A DNA stretch of 64,000 nt from Algoriphagus machipongonensis (GTDB lineage: Bacteria > Bacteroidota > Bacteroidia > Cytophagales > Cyclobacteriaceae). Location: contig NZ_CM001023.1 in NCBI RefSeq assembly GCF_000166275.1, positions 2,049,001 through 2,113,000 of the forward strand, in the 5' to 3' direction. The translations under genes were made by a program, and so were the position numbers. Under the pieces are notes generated by a model that made no database searches, was not told the DNA's origin, and saw only the letters and a list, made by a program, of their open reading frames with translations. This document shows, in pieces, positions 36,271 through 45,404 of the stretch (the stretch's first letter is position 1; every line of letters begins with the position of its first letter).

Positions 36271-37407
36271 ATGCATATATGCTTTTTGTCTAATGAGTAT
36301 CCCCAAGAAGGCCATCATCATGGGGGAATTGGAAGTTTCCTAAAAGTAATTTGTAGAGGGCTTGTAAACTCAGGGCATGAGGTGACAGTCATCAATGGTA
36401 CTAATGCCAAAAGAAGAATATGTGATGATCAAGGGGTAAAAGTCATTTATACCCCTTTTCGTTATGTCTCAGGGATTTCTTGGTGGTTTAATTTTCAAGC
36501 TGTAAATAAAGAGCTTAAAAACCTTCATCGAATTCAACCAATCGATATTGTAGAAGGGTCTGAAATGTCTTTCTCTTTTTTGAAGAAAATCAAGGGAGTA
36601 AAGTATATCATAAGACTTCATGGAGGTCACCATTTTTTTGCAGAAGGAGAAAACAGGGGGATTCAGCCATGGAAAGGGTTCCAAGAAAAGAGATCATTTA
36701 AAAAAGCTGATGCATTTATCGGTGTATCAGAATATGTGGTTAGTCATACAGAAAAATATATTTCCTTTAGAAATAAGCCTAAGGAAGTGATTTTCAACCC
36801 CATCAATACCGCATTGTTTAAAGAAGCAGATCTAGATCTAATAAAACCATCACAATTGGTTTTTGTAGGAACTTTAATCGAGAAAAAGGGGATAAGACAA
36901 CTTTGCGAAGCATTGCCCATAGTCGCAAAATTGTTTCCAAATATTCATTTACATGCATATGGAAGAGATTGGAAAGATAAGGAAGGCCATAGTTACTTGG
37001 AAAACCTTAAAAAGAATTTAGAAACAGAAACCTTAAGAAAAGTTACTTTTCATGGTCCTGTTTCTCACGAAGAATTGCCTGAGATTTATAAACAATGCAA
37101 TATTTGTGTTTTCCCTTCTCACTCAGAAACACTAGGTTTGGTTGCCCCCGAGGCCATGGCAATGCAAAGGGCAGTAATATTTACCAAGTTAGGTCCTGGA
37201 CCTGAAGTAATTCAGAATGGCGTGGATGGCTGGCTTGTTGACCCAAGATCTTCAAATGATATTGCTAAAACTATCATAGATATTTTGGCTCATCCAATAA
37301 AAATGGGAAATGTAGCCACGCAAGCTGCAGCAAGTGCCAAATTGAAATTTGCTCCAGAAAATATCATTGATAAGAACATCAACTTTTACCAGAAAATTCT
37401 AGCATGA
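36271..37407 (+). CDS. Glycosyltransferase family 4
   Basis: A 378-residue GT-B enzyme. It shows the N-terminal glycine loop in FLSNEYPQEGHHHGGIGSF, the IIRLHGGHHFF segment, LVFVGTLIEKKGIRQL at the start of the donor domain and HSETLGLVAPEAMAMQRAVI with the E-x7-E donor motif. The substrate is unknown. It starts directly after the preceding stop and overlaps the next gene by 4 bp (ATGA). Confidence 0.92.
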   Translation: MHICFLSNEYPQEGHHHGGIGSFLKVICRGLVNSGHEVTVINGTNAKRRICDDQGVKVIYTPFRYVSGISWWFNFQAVNKELKNLHRIQPIDIVEGSEMSFSFLKKIKGVKYIIRLHGGHHFFAEGENRGIQPWKGFQEKRSFKKADAFIGVSEYVVSHTEKYISFRNKPKEVIFNPINTALFKEADLDLIKPSQLVFVGTLIEKKGIRQLCEALPIVAKLFPNIHLHAYGRDWKDKEGHSYLENLKKNLETETLRKVTFHGPVSHEELPEIYKQCNICVFPSHSETLGLVAPEAMAMQRAVIFTKLGPGPEVIQNGVDGWLVDPRSSNDIAKTIIDILAHPIKMGNVATQAAASAKLKFAPENIIDKNINFYQKILA

Positions 37408-38525
37408 GGTTTTTAATAATTACCCATGTAGTTCATAAAAAAGTTGGTGAAAAGTTCTTTGGGTATGGGCCATATGTAAAGGAAATGAACCTTTGGTTCA
37501 ATCATGTTGATCAAGTAGCTGTTGTGGCTCCAATGACTACCGGACATGATCCAGACCCTATCGATTTGGCTTATCAACACGAAGATATACGATTTAATAA
37601 GGTTCCAGAGTTTAATACACTGACTAGAAAGGATCAGATAAAATCATTGTTTACTACCCCATTGATTTTTTTTAAAATCATGGTGGAAATGGCAAAAGCA
37701 GATCATATCCACTTAAGGTGCCCGGGTAATATGGGACTCTTAGGAGCGATTGCGCAGGTGTTTTTTCCTTGGAAAATGAAATCCGCCAAGTATGCTGGAA
37801 ATTGGGACTGGAACAGCAGTCAACCTGCTACTTATCGTTTCCAGCAAAAGTTAATTACTAGCGAATTCTGGACTAAGAATATGCAGGTGCTTATTTACGG
37901 TACTTGGGAGCCCATGACCCGTAACTTGAAAAGCTTTTTTACTGCAACTTATTCAAAATCTGAAATTACTCCCTGTTCTCCAAGAGAACTTAATGGGCCT
38001 CTTAGGTTAGTTTTTATTGGAGGTTTATTGCCAGGCAAAAGACCATTGATTAGCTGTGAATCACTCAAGCTTTTGGTCGAAAATGGGATTGATGCAAGAT
38101 TAGACTTGTATGGAGAGGGGCCGGAAAGAGAATCTTTAGAAAAATTTATTGCCAGCAATGGTTTAGAAAATCATATCATTTTAAAAGGGAATCAACCCAG
38201 TCACATCATAAAAGAGGCTTTTCAAAATTCACATTTTCTGATTTTCACTTCAGAATCTGAAGGATGGCCAAAAGTAGTGGCAGAATCCATGTTTTGGGGC
38301 TGTTTACCTATTACAACTGCTGTTTCTTGTGTGCCTGAAATGGTTGGACATGGAAGTAGAGGACTTCTGGTAAACCCAAACCCGATTGAGGTTTTTGAAC
38401 AAATTAAAACTTTAATAGATGATCCTCAGAAATATCACCAATTGTCTCAAAATGCAATGAATTGGTCAAGAGTTTATACGCTTGAGAAATTTGATGAAGA
38501 GATAAAAAACGTTTTAGCAAGTTGA
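37404..38525 (+). CDS. Glycosyltransferase family 4
   Basis: A 373-residue GT-B protein. RLVFIGGLLPGKRPLIS opens the donor-binding domain, with LYGEGPERESLEKFI and TSESEGWPKVVAESMFWGCLP containing the E-x7-E motif. The N-terminal domain contains ADHIHLRCPGNMGLLGAIAQ, typical of a subgroup in Bacteroidota capsule loci. It is coupled by ATGA to the gene before; its stop codon overlaps the TTG start of the next gene. Confidence 0.9.
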   Translation: MRFLIITHVVHKKVGEKFFGYGPYVKEMNLWFNHVDQVAVVAPMTTGHDPDPIDLAYQHEDIRFNKVPEFNTLTRKDQIKSLFTTPLIFFKIMVEMAKADHIHLRCPGNMGLLGAIAQVFFPWKMKSAKYAGNWDWNSSQPATYRFQQKLITSEFWTKNMQVLIYGTWEPMTRNLKSFFTATYSKSEITPCSPRELNGPLRLVFIGGLLPGKRPLISCESLKLLVENGIDARLDLYGEGPERESLEKFIASNGLENHIILKGNQPSHIIKEAFQNSHFLIFTSESEGWPKVVAESMFWGCLPITTAVSCVPEMVGHGSRGLLVNPNPIEVFEQIKTLIDDPQKYHQLSQNAMNWSRVYTLEKFDEEIKNVLAS

Positions 38526-39601
38526 AGCAAAAAGTTATTGTCCAATTAGTGGATACCCTTGATTTGGGAGGGACTGAAAGGATGAGCGTTAATTTAGCAA
38601 ATACGTTTCAAGAACAAGGTTGGGAAAGCCATCTGGTGGTTTCGCGCCAAAGTGGTGGACTTCAAAACTATCTTAATCCTGAGGTGCAAGTGCACTTTTT
38701 AGAAAAGAAGAGTTTTAAAGATCTTAAGGCTTTTTGGAGACTATCAAAATTGACCCGAAAAATTAAGCCTGATTATATTCATGCACATAGTACGTCTATT
38801 TATTGGGCAGTACTTTTAAAAATGCTCGTAGGTTCATTTAAACTGATTTGGCATGATCACTTTGGCCTCAGTGATCAACTTGAAGAGAACAAAAGAAGCG
38901 AAATGGTGATCCTGTCCAAATGGATTGATCGGTTCATAGTTGTTAATCACAAACTGCTTGATTATTGGCAAAAGCTCCTTCCATACAGAAAAAATAGTAT
39001 TGTTTACCTTTCCAATTTTCCCTACCTGAAGTTGAATGAATCTATTCAGAAATTGCCTCAGTTTACATTTTTAAATCTAGCAAACTACCGGCCTCAGAAA
39101 GATCAATTAACTTTAATTGAATCGTGCAAAATACTTGATAATGAAGGGTTTGACTTTCGGGTGTTACTGGTTGGCCAGCAAGTGGATTCAAATTGGGAGA
39201 CTCAAATAAAGCAGAAGATATCTGAATATTCACTTCAAGAAAAAGTAAGGGTAAACGGACCTTCTGAAGATGTGACAAGTCTTTTGGCCGAGGTTCATGT
39301 AGGAGTATTAAGTTCAGAGTCAGAGGGTTTACCTGTTTCGCTTTTGGAATATGGTCTGGCAAAATTGCCAGTGATTTGCACGGATGTAGGAAATTGTGCA
39401 GAGGTTTTAAAAAGTGGAGAATTGGGGCAACTTGTAAAAGTCAAGGATCCTAAATTGCTAGCAGAGGCGATGAAACATAGTATCAATAACTACGAAGAAG
39501 AGGTAGGAAAAGCTCAGCAACTAAATCAATATGTTTTGGAAGAGTATGGTGCTTTGAAGTTTTTCGAGTCGTATCAAAAATTAGTAGGGGCAGTTAAATG
39601 A
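38522..39601 (+). CDS. Glycosyltransferase family 4
   Basis: The 359-residue protein begins VIVQLVDTLDLGGTERMSVNLA, where GGTERM is the classic GT4 acceptor-side loop. Later come FLNLANYRPQKDQLTLIES, VRVNGPSEDVTSLL and SSESEGLPVSLLEYGLAKLPVI with the E-x7-E motif. The start is TTG at 38522, giving a 4-bp overlap with the upstream gene; there is no nearby ATG before the conserved motif. It overlaps the acyltransferase gene by 4 bp. Confidence 0.9.
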   Translation: MKQKVIVQLVDTLDLGGTERMSVNLANTFQEQGWESHLVVSRQSGGLQNYLNPEVQVHFLEKKSFKDLKAFWRLSKLTRKIKPDYIHAHSTSIYWAVLLKMLVGSFKLIWHDHFGLSDQLEENKRSEMVILSKWIDRFIVVNHKLLDYWQKLLPYRKNSIVYLSNFPYLKLNESIQKLPQFTFLNLANYRPQKDQLTLIESCKILDNEGFDFRVLLVGQQVDSNWETQIKQKISEYSLQEKVRVNGPSEDVTSLLAEVHVGVLSSESEGLPVSLLEYGLAKLPVICTDVGNCAEVLKSGELGQLVKVKDPKLLAEAMKHSINNYEEEVGKAQQLNQYVLEEYGALKFFESYQKLVGAVK

Positions 39602-40767
39602 ATAAAAGGTTAATCCAGCTTTTTCAGCGAAACACCAGTAGCCCGAATTTTATACCTGAAATTGATGGCCTTCGTTTTTTCGCCATCATGACTGTGGTTG
39701 TTTTTCATTTCCATTTTCTATTTGCAAAAGAAATAGCTCCGTTGGTTCAAATTAATCTTCCGGAGGCCCATTTTTGGCAATTAGGATGGTGGTTTGTCAG
39801 GTTGGATTTAGGGGTAAAAGTGTTTTTTGGCATCAGTGGATTTATTCTCAGCATTCCATTTTTGAATCACTATTGGTTTGGAGGGAGAAAAATCCAACTA
39901 AAAAAATATTTTTGGAGAAGGCTTACCAGATTAGAACCACCTTTTATTATAGCTCTCACTGGGTTATTTATAGTGCATATTCTAGTTTTGAATGAATCTT
40001 TTGAAGAGCTTTTTCCCAATTTTGTGGCTAGTATCTTTTATGTGCACGAAATTATCTTCAATGAATACTCCTTGATAAATCCTGTCACCTGGAGTTTGGA
40101 AACAGAAGTTCAATTTTATATTCTGATTCCATTGATTGCATTGATCACTCTTGGGAATAAAAATAAAATTACAGGCATACTTACTCTTTTAGCATTGTTT
40201 GTAGCCTCCCTGTTCTTCAAAAATTTTGTATTGACTCATCATCCCTATGGTTTAGGAACCAATATTCTCGTATTTCTAAGTCATTTTCTCATCGGAACTT
40301 TCTTTGCTATCCTTTTCCTATCTAGAAAGGAATGGGTGATGAAAAAGTCAATGATTTTTGACCTAATTGGAATCATAAGTTTTTTTGGGCTTTTCCTGTA
40401 TTACAAGCCCCAGGCTCAAATTCTTAATAATTTCATGTTTAATTTTTGCCTCTTTTGGGCTTTCGTCGGGGTTTTTAAAGGAATTTTCATCAATAAAATA
40501 TTTAGGTTGCCAGTGATTTACCTTATTGGAGGAATGTGTTATACAATATATTTGCTCCACCTAGCCTATTTTTATTTATTTGTGAAGGTGGCTCATGCTC
40601 TAATAATCTCAGATAATTATTTGATTAATTTAGTATTTCAGTTCTCTTTGGCTTTCGTAAGTTTAATGGTGATTTGCGCCTTATTTTATTTAGCTATTGA
40701 GAAACCTTGCATGGATAAAGATTGGCCAAAAAAATTAGGTTTGAAATTGCGACTAATATCTAAATGA
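39598..40767 (+). CDS. Acyltransferase 3 family membrane protein (OafA/YrhL-like)
   Basis: A 389-residue membrane protein with about ten helices. The family signature is at the N terminus: EIDGLRFFAIMTVVVFHFHF, with the catalytic His in FHFHF, followed by KVFFGISGFIL and a basic RRLTRLEPPF segment. NPVTWSLETEVQFYILIP is the second conserved region. These proteins move acetyl or other acyl groups from cytoplasmic acyl-CoA to sugars on the outer side of the inner membrane. It is likely to O-acetylate the unit 2 glycan. Confidence 0.92.
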   Translation: MNKRLIQLFQRNTSSPNFIPEIDGLRFFAIMTVVVFHFHFLFAKEIAPLVQINLPEAHFWQLGWWFVRLDLGVKVFFGISGFILSIPFLNHYWFGGRKIQLKKYFWRRLTRLEPPFIIALTGLFIVHILVLNESFEELFPNFVASIFYVHEIIFNEYSLINPVTWSLETEVQFYILIPLIALITLGNKNKITGILTLLALFVASLFFKNFVLTHHPYGLGTNILVFLSHFLIGTFFAILFLSRKEWVMKKSMIFDLIGIISFFGLFLYYKPQAQILNNFMFNFCLFWAFVGVFKGIFINKIFRLPVIYLIGGMCYTIYLLHLAYFYLFVKVAHALIISDNYLINLVFQFSLAFVSLMVICALFYLAIEKPCMDKDWPKKLGLKLRLISK

Positions 40768-40809
40768 ACTTGACCAAAAAGAATATCTTGCTCAAAAAAC
40801 GCTTGTTGA

Positions 40810-42225
40810 ATGATTAAGCAATTAATCACCTCTAGGTCACCTGTTTTCTGGATATTATTCCATCTGGTGTTGGGAATGCTTTGTGCATTTTCTCCTTACC
40901 CATTGATTGCATGGTTTTACCTAACACTGCTATCTTCTATTTATTTGGTATTACGGCCAAGTACTCCCATATCCATCTATTCCTCTGTCATTGTCTATTT
41001 GATATCGATGGAGATTCTCGCAAGGATGAGTGGGACATCACCATATATTCCCTACGAGATGGGCAAATATTTATTTTGCTTATTGTTAATTGTTGGGATT
41101 ATAAAATACAAAATCACTTCATTACCAGCTGTTTGGATGTTGATTTTGATTGTTCCCGCCTTACTATTTGACGTGTCTTATTCTGTCACGTTTTTAGATG
41201 TAATGTTTAATTTTTTAGGAGCATTTAATGTAGCATTGGCAATTATCTTATTTAAGGATAAGAGGCTTTCATTTGGGATGCTTAAAACTAATTTAAAGTT
41301 GATCATCTTTCCCATGATCGCAGTTTTGGCACATGCTTTAATTAAGGCTCCAGAAATTAATGAAATCGAGTTTGGTCTTAGTGCCAATACCGATGCTGCT
41401 GGAGGATTTGGGTCAAACCAAGTTTCTACAGCTATGGGCCTTGGCGCATTTTTGTTATTTATCTTTTGGTTAAATAGATGGAAGTTTTCAGGCTATCGTT
41501 GGTTGGATTCCACTTTACTGGGATTGTTTCTTTTGCAAGGATTATTGACATTCTCAAGAGGAGGTATGATCAGTGGGTTCTTTGGCATCTTTATTATTTT
41601 GGTTTTCCTAAGGATGGCTAGTCCTAAACAGATCGTAAAGTTCAATCTTGTCAGAATTGGGAAGTATTTTATTCCCGCAATATTTTTACTTGCAGGTACA
41701 TTTTTTATAGTTAATACTTTAACAGATGGAATGCTTTTATTAAGGTATCAAGGTGAGACTGCAGGAACGCTTGCTGGTTCCAAAAGCAAAACTTTAAATA
41801 CTATTTCCTCTGGACGGTTGGATATATTTATGGGGGATCTTGAGTTATGGATGGATAACCCGATTTTTGGAGCTGGAGTGGGAGCTTCTCAATTTGCAAG
41901 AGAAAAAATGACCGGAATTGTAGCCCATGTGGAGTTCAGCAGACTGTTGGCAGAACACGGATTATTAGGTTTGATTTATTTTATCTTATTGGTGTATTAC
42001 GGTAGCAGGTTACCTCGATCTCACCCCAATCCATTGGTTGCTGGGGTTTTGACAGCTCTCTTTTTAGTCGGATTATTAACTAGTTTTCATGCAGCAATGA
42101 GAACATTTGTTTCCCCATTGCTGATAGGGTTAAGTATGTTTAGGATTACTGGTGCATATGGGGTAAAAAAAGTAGTAAAGAAGCCAGAGCCAGTTCAGGG
42201 CAACCAAATGATAACGACCATTTAA
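40810..42225 (+). CDS. Wzy/WaaL-type O-antigen polymerase or ligase
   Basis: A 471-residue protein with 11-12 predicted helices. It has the conserved loop of the Wzy_C/O-antigen ligase family: LLTFSRGGMISGFFGIF and, after a periplasmic loop, SGRLDIFMGDLELWMDNPIFGAGVGASQF, followed by VAHVEFSRLLAEHGLLGL. The His-Glu rich part near the end of that loop is the active region of known members. Sequence alone does not separate polymerase from ligase. It is the only such protein in unit 2, so polymerase is slightly favoured. Confidence 0.82.
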   Translation: MIKQLITSRSPVFWILFHLVLGMLCAFSPYPLIAWFYLTLLSSIYLVLRPSTPISIYSSVIVYLISMEILARMSGTSPYIPYEMGKYLFCLLLIVGIIKYKITSLPAVWMLILIVPALLFDVSYSVTFLDVMFNFLGAFNVALAIILFKDKRLSFGMLKTNLKLIIFPMIAVLAHALIKAPEINEIEFGLSANTDAAGGFGSNQVSTAMGLGAFLLFIFWLNRWKFSGYRWLDSTLLGLFLLQGLLTFSRGGMISGFFGIFIILVFLRMASPKQIVKFNLVRIGKYFIPAIFLLAGTFFIVNTLTDGMLLLRYQGETAGTLAGSKSKTLNTISSGRLDIFMGDLELWMDNPIFGAGVGASQFAREKMTGIVAHVEFSRLLAEHGLLGLIYFILLVYYGSRLPRSHPNPLVAGVLTALFLVGLLTSFHAAMRTFVSPLLIGLSMFRITGAYGVKKVVKKPEPVQGNQMITTI

Positions 42226-42243
42226 TGTCGTTTAATTGATTAA

Positions 42244-43440
42244 ATGAGAATATTAGTTTTTTATCAATATTTCGGAACCCCTAATGGAGGCTGGAGCACT
42301 CGATATTATGAGTTTACCCGGAGGTGGGTCAAGAAAGGGCATCAGGTTACAGTAGTAACAGCCCCATACTACAAGTCTGATATCAAAGCTGATGGTCTTA
42401 TATCTAGGCAATCGGTAGAAGGTGTAAATCTAATTGTGGTTAATGCACCTGATTCTAATAAGGATAGTTTTTTGAAGCGGGCATTCAATGCGCTAAAGTT
42501 TGCTTTTATATCAATTTACTTTGCCCTTAAAGAGCCACATGATCTGGTTTTGTCTAGTTCTGGACCAATAACCACAGCCATTCCTGGCTTGATTTCCAAA
42601 AAGTTCAGGTCGAAGAAATTTGTCTTTGAAGTACGGGATTTATGGCCGGCAGGGGGTATCCAATTGGGGAAAATCAATAATTTATTTGCCCAAAAAATAG
42701 CTCTAAGTTTTGAAAAGCTGATTTATAAGAATTCAGATTTAGTTGTAGCCTGTTCAGTGGGAATGGAGGATGGAGTTAAAAAGGTAAATCCAGATAAACC
42801 CACCCTAGTAATCCCTAACTCCTCTGACGTCGTTTTATTTTCATCTATAACTGATAGGCCCTCAGGGTTTAAATCTGAATGGGAGAATACCTGTAATTTC
42901 ATATATGCCGGATCCTTAGGGTTAATGGATGAATGTGAACAAATCATCAAAGGTTTTATAGATTCCAGAATGGAGGGTATTCACATGTTCTTTTTGGGAG
43001 ATGGGGCTGAAAGGAATCATTTAGAGACTCTGGCAAAACAAAATGGGCTTCAAGAGAACATACACTTTATGGGGCTTCTTCCTAAAAAAGAGCTGGTAAA
43101 GTGGTTTCAGGCTGCTCGTGCCAGCTTTGTGACTTTTAAAAATATTGAGGTCCTTCATACCAATTCACCAAATAAGCTTTTTGATTCTTTTGCTGCAGGA
43201 ATTCCTGTTATTCAATCTACAAAAGGTTGGATAGCTACCTTGGTAAATGAATCCAATTGTGGAATAAACGTGGATCCTGAAGATCCCAAATCCATGGCAG
43301 AGGCAATCTTATATTTAAGAGATAATCCTACGATAGCTGAAGAAATGGGGGGAAATGCTAAAAAATTAGCCATAGAAAGATTTAACAGAGATCATTTGTC
43401 TGAGATATTTTTGAAAGGTCTAATAGATACTCTAGGATGA
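42244..43440 (+). CDS. Glycosyltransferase family 4 (WbuB-like)
   Basis: The 398-residue protein begins ILVFYQYFGTPNGGWSTRYYEF and contains SSGPITTAIPGLISKK, FEVRDLWPAGGIQLGK and YAGSLGLMDECEQIIKGF, all typical of WbuB-type transferases that add FucNAc or related sugars. The donor site reads NSPNKLFDSFAAGIPVIQS. In other bacteria this gene is often followed by a short-chain reductase of the WbpV type, as here, with 4-bp overlap. Confidence 0.88.
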   Translation: MRILVFYQYFGTPNGGWSTRYYEFTRRWVKKGHQVTVVTAPYYKSDIKADGLISRQSVEGVNLIVVNAPDSNKDSFLKRAFNALKFAFISIYFALKEPHDLVLSSSGPITTAIPGLISKKFRSKKFVFEVRDLWPAGGIQLGKINNLFAQKIALSFEKLIYKNSDLVVACSVGMEDGVKKVNPDKPTLVIPNSSDVVLFSSITDRPSGFKSEWENTCNFIYAGSLGLMDECEQIIKGFIDSRMEGIHMFFLGDGAERNHLETLAKQNGLQENIHFMGLLPKKELVKWFQAARASFVTFKNIEVLHTNSPNKLFDSFAAGIPVIQSTKGWIATLVNESNCGINVDPEDPKSMAEAILYLRDNPTIAEEMGGNAKKLAIERFNRDHLSEIFLKGLIDTLG

Positions 43441-44330
43441 AGTATTTATTAACGGGTGCCTCTGGATTTTTAGGGAATTACATTTCTAAAAAACTTCCCG
43501 GAGAAGTCATCAGCTTAGGGAGATCTGGAAATAATGAACTCATTTGTGATTTAAGTAATAAAGTTCCCGATTTAGTTCCTGTGGAAATGGTAATCCATAG
43601 TGCAGGCCATGCTCATAGGATTCCAAAAAATGAAGAGGAAGAGCAGCAATTTTGGAAAGTCAATTTTGATGGGACAAAGAACTTAACCAAGGGTTTAGAA
43701 AAACTGGAAACACTGCCTGAGACTTTTGTTTTTATCAGTACAGTGGCTGTTTATGGTTTAGAACAGGGTGAGTTGATTAACGAATCAACTCAAGAGAATC
43801 CACAGAGTCCGTATGGAAAAAGTAAACTTGAAGCTGAATTGTTTTTAACCGACTGGGCAGAAAAAAATAAAGTAAACTTGGTGATTCTTCGACTACCGTT
43901 AATTGCTGGAGGAGAAAATACACCAGGGAATTTAGGAGCGATGATTAAAGCAATTAGGAAGAATTATTACTTCAGGGTAGGTGAGGGAAAAGCTCGAAAA
44001 TCCATGGTGTTAGCAGAAGACATAGGGACATTAATTCCAAATCTTGTAGGTAAAAGTGGAGTTTTTAACCTGACCGACGGAAAGCATCCAAGTTTAGCAG
44101 AATTAGATACATATTTGTCTGGGATTTACAATAAAAGAGTGAAACAAATCAATTATAGTTTACTTCAATCCCTGGCGAAAATTGGAGATTTTTTACCTTT
44201 TTTTCCATTAAACTCTTACCGACTGGAGAAACTCAGCAATGCCTTAACTTTTGATGATAGTAAGGCAAAAACAATTTTGGGTTGGGATCCAAACCCTGTC
44301 ATAGGTAATCTGGATTTAAAATCCATATGA
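43437..44330 (+). CDS. NAD-dependent epimerase/reductase (SDR, WbpV-like)
   Basis: The 297-residue protein has the extended SDR pattern: TGASGFLGNYI (NAD-binding), VFISTVAVYG with the catalytic Thr/Ser, and YGKSK as the Tyr-Lys pair. It is about 30 residues shorter than GalE. The context after a WbuB-like gene suggests reduction of a 4-keto sugar, as for UDP-QuiNAc or FucNAc, rather than epimerisation. The expected 4,6-dehydratase is not in the window. It overlaps both neighbours by 4 bp. Confidence 0.82.
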   Translation: MKYLLTGASGFLGNYISKKLPGEVISLGRSGNNELICDLSNKVPDLVPVEMVIHSAGHAHRIPKNEEEEQQFWKVNFDGTKNLTKGLEKLETLPETFVFISTVAVYGLEQGELINESTQENPQSPYGKSKLEAELFLTDWAEKNKVNLVILRLPLIAGGENTPGNLGAMIKAIRKNYYFRVGEGKARKSMVLAEDIGTLIPNLVGKSGVFNLTDGKHPSLAELDTYLSGIYNKRVKQINYSLLQSLAKIGDFLPFFPLNSYRLEKLSNALTFDDSKAKTILGWDPNPVIGNLDLKSI

Positions 44331-45403
44331 GTCAACAATCAGGAAAATCATATCGAATCTTATTTCTAGGTGAAACTTATAGAGCAGATGCTCAAACCTG
44401 GATTAAGGGGATTGAAAAAGTCTCAGGTGTCAAGATTGAGACCATGGAAGTGGATTCTAAAGGAAGTAGAGCTCTGCGAATGCTAAAGTTCTTGAAGTTT
44501 TGGATTGAAATTCTTCAAATCAAGAAAAATGAGTTTGATATAGTATTGGCTGAGAGGGCAACGAGCTACGGATTCTTTTCACTTTTTGTGCCTGCAAAAG
44601 TACATGTTGTTGCTCAGCAAGGGATCACTGATGCTTATCCTGAAACTGGGTTTTCTGGAAAATATAAAAGATTCCTGCAAAAGAAAGTCTATAAAAAAGT
44701 GGATCTAATTCACGCTTGGGGTGAAGTGATGGTACCTGCAATGTTGCAGTCTAAAGCCGATCCCGCAAAAATCCTTGTTATGCCAAAAGGTATGGATTTA
44801 AATAAATATGATTTTGTAGATCCATTTAAAAGGGAAATCAATTATAAGGCTATCGTCACCAGATCTCTGACTCAGGTTTATCATCATGAAATGATTTTGG
44901 AATCTTTGGCAATTTTAAAGAAAAAAAAGTTGCCGATTTTTCTAACAATTGTAGGGGATGGCGTATTAATGGATGATTTAAAACGTAAATCAGAACAGCT
45001 AGGAATTCAAGGACTTGTAGACTTTAAAGGTAGAATTTCAAATGAATCATTGCCACCTCTTTTGCAAGATTCCTCTATTTATATTTCAGTTCCTGAGACA
45101 GAGGGTGTTTCTGCATCCTTATTTGAAGCGATGGCTTCAGGCTGCTTTCCTATCGTAACAGATTTACCTGGAACAAGAGCGTTTATTAGAGATGGTGAAA
45201 ATGGAATGCTGGTTCCCGTAAATGATGCTAAGTCTTTGGCAAAAGCTATTGAAAGTTTCTTGAACAGCTCGGAGAAATACTTTCCATCTATCAATCAAAA
45301 CAGAAGATACATTGAAACTAAGGCCAATTTGGATAAAAATATGGCTATAATTTTTGAGAGATATCTTTCAATATTGAACTCAAAATCAGACTCAGAAAAC
45401 TAA
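44327..45403 (+). CDS. Glycosyltransferase family 4
   Basis: A 358-residue GT-B enzyme. The donor-binding half shows YKAIVTRSLTQVYHHEMIL, IVGDGVLMDDLKRK, VDFKGRISNESLPPLLQ and VPETEGVSASLFEAMASGCFPIV with the E-x7-E motif. The N-terminal half is divergent. The gene is translationally coupled to the SDR gene (ATGA) and ends one base before the adenylate-forming enzyme gene. Confidence 0.88.
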   Translation: MSQQSGKSYRILFLGETYRADAQTWIKGIEKVSGVKIETMEVDSKGSRALRMLKFLKFWIEILQIKKNEFDIVLAERATSYGFFSLFVPAKVHVVAQQGITDAYPETGFSGKYKRFLQKKVYKKVDLIHAWGEVMVPAMLQSKADPAKILVMPKGMDLNKYDFVDPFKREINYKAIVTRSLTQVYHHEMILESLAILKKKKLPIFLTIVGDGVLMDDLKRKSEQLGIQGLVDFKGRISNESLPPLLQDSSIYISVPETEGVSASLFEAMASGCFPIVTDLPGTRAFIRDGENGMLVPVNDAKSLAKAIESFLNSSEKYFPSINQNRRYIETKANLDKNMAIIFERYLSILNSKSDSEN

Positions 45404-45404
45404 T

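Noticed and set aside
40764-40817. 17-codon reading frame between the acyltransferase and the Wzy/WaaL-like gene
   Set aside because: Too short, overlaps both neighbours and shows no sign of being a real peptide gene.
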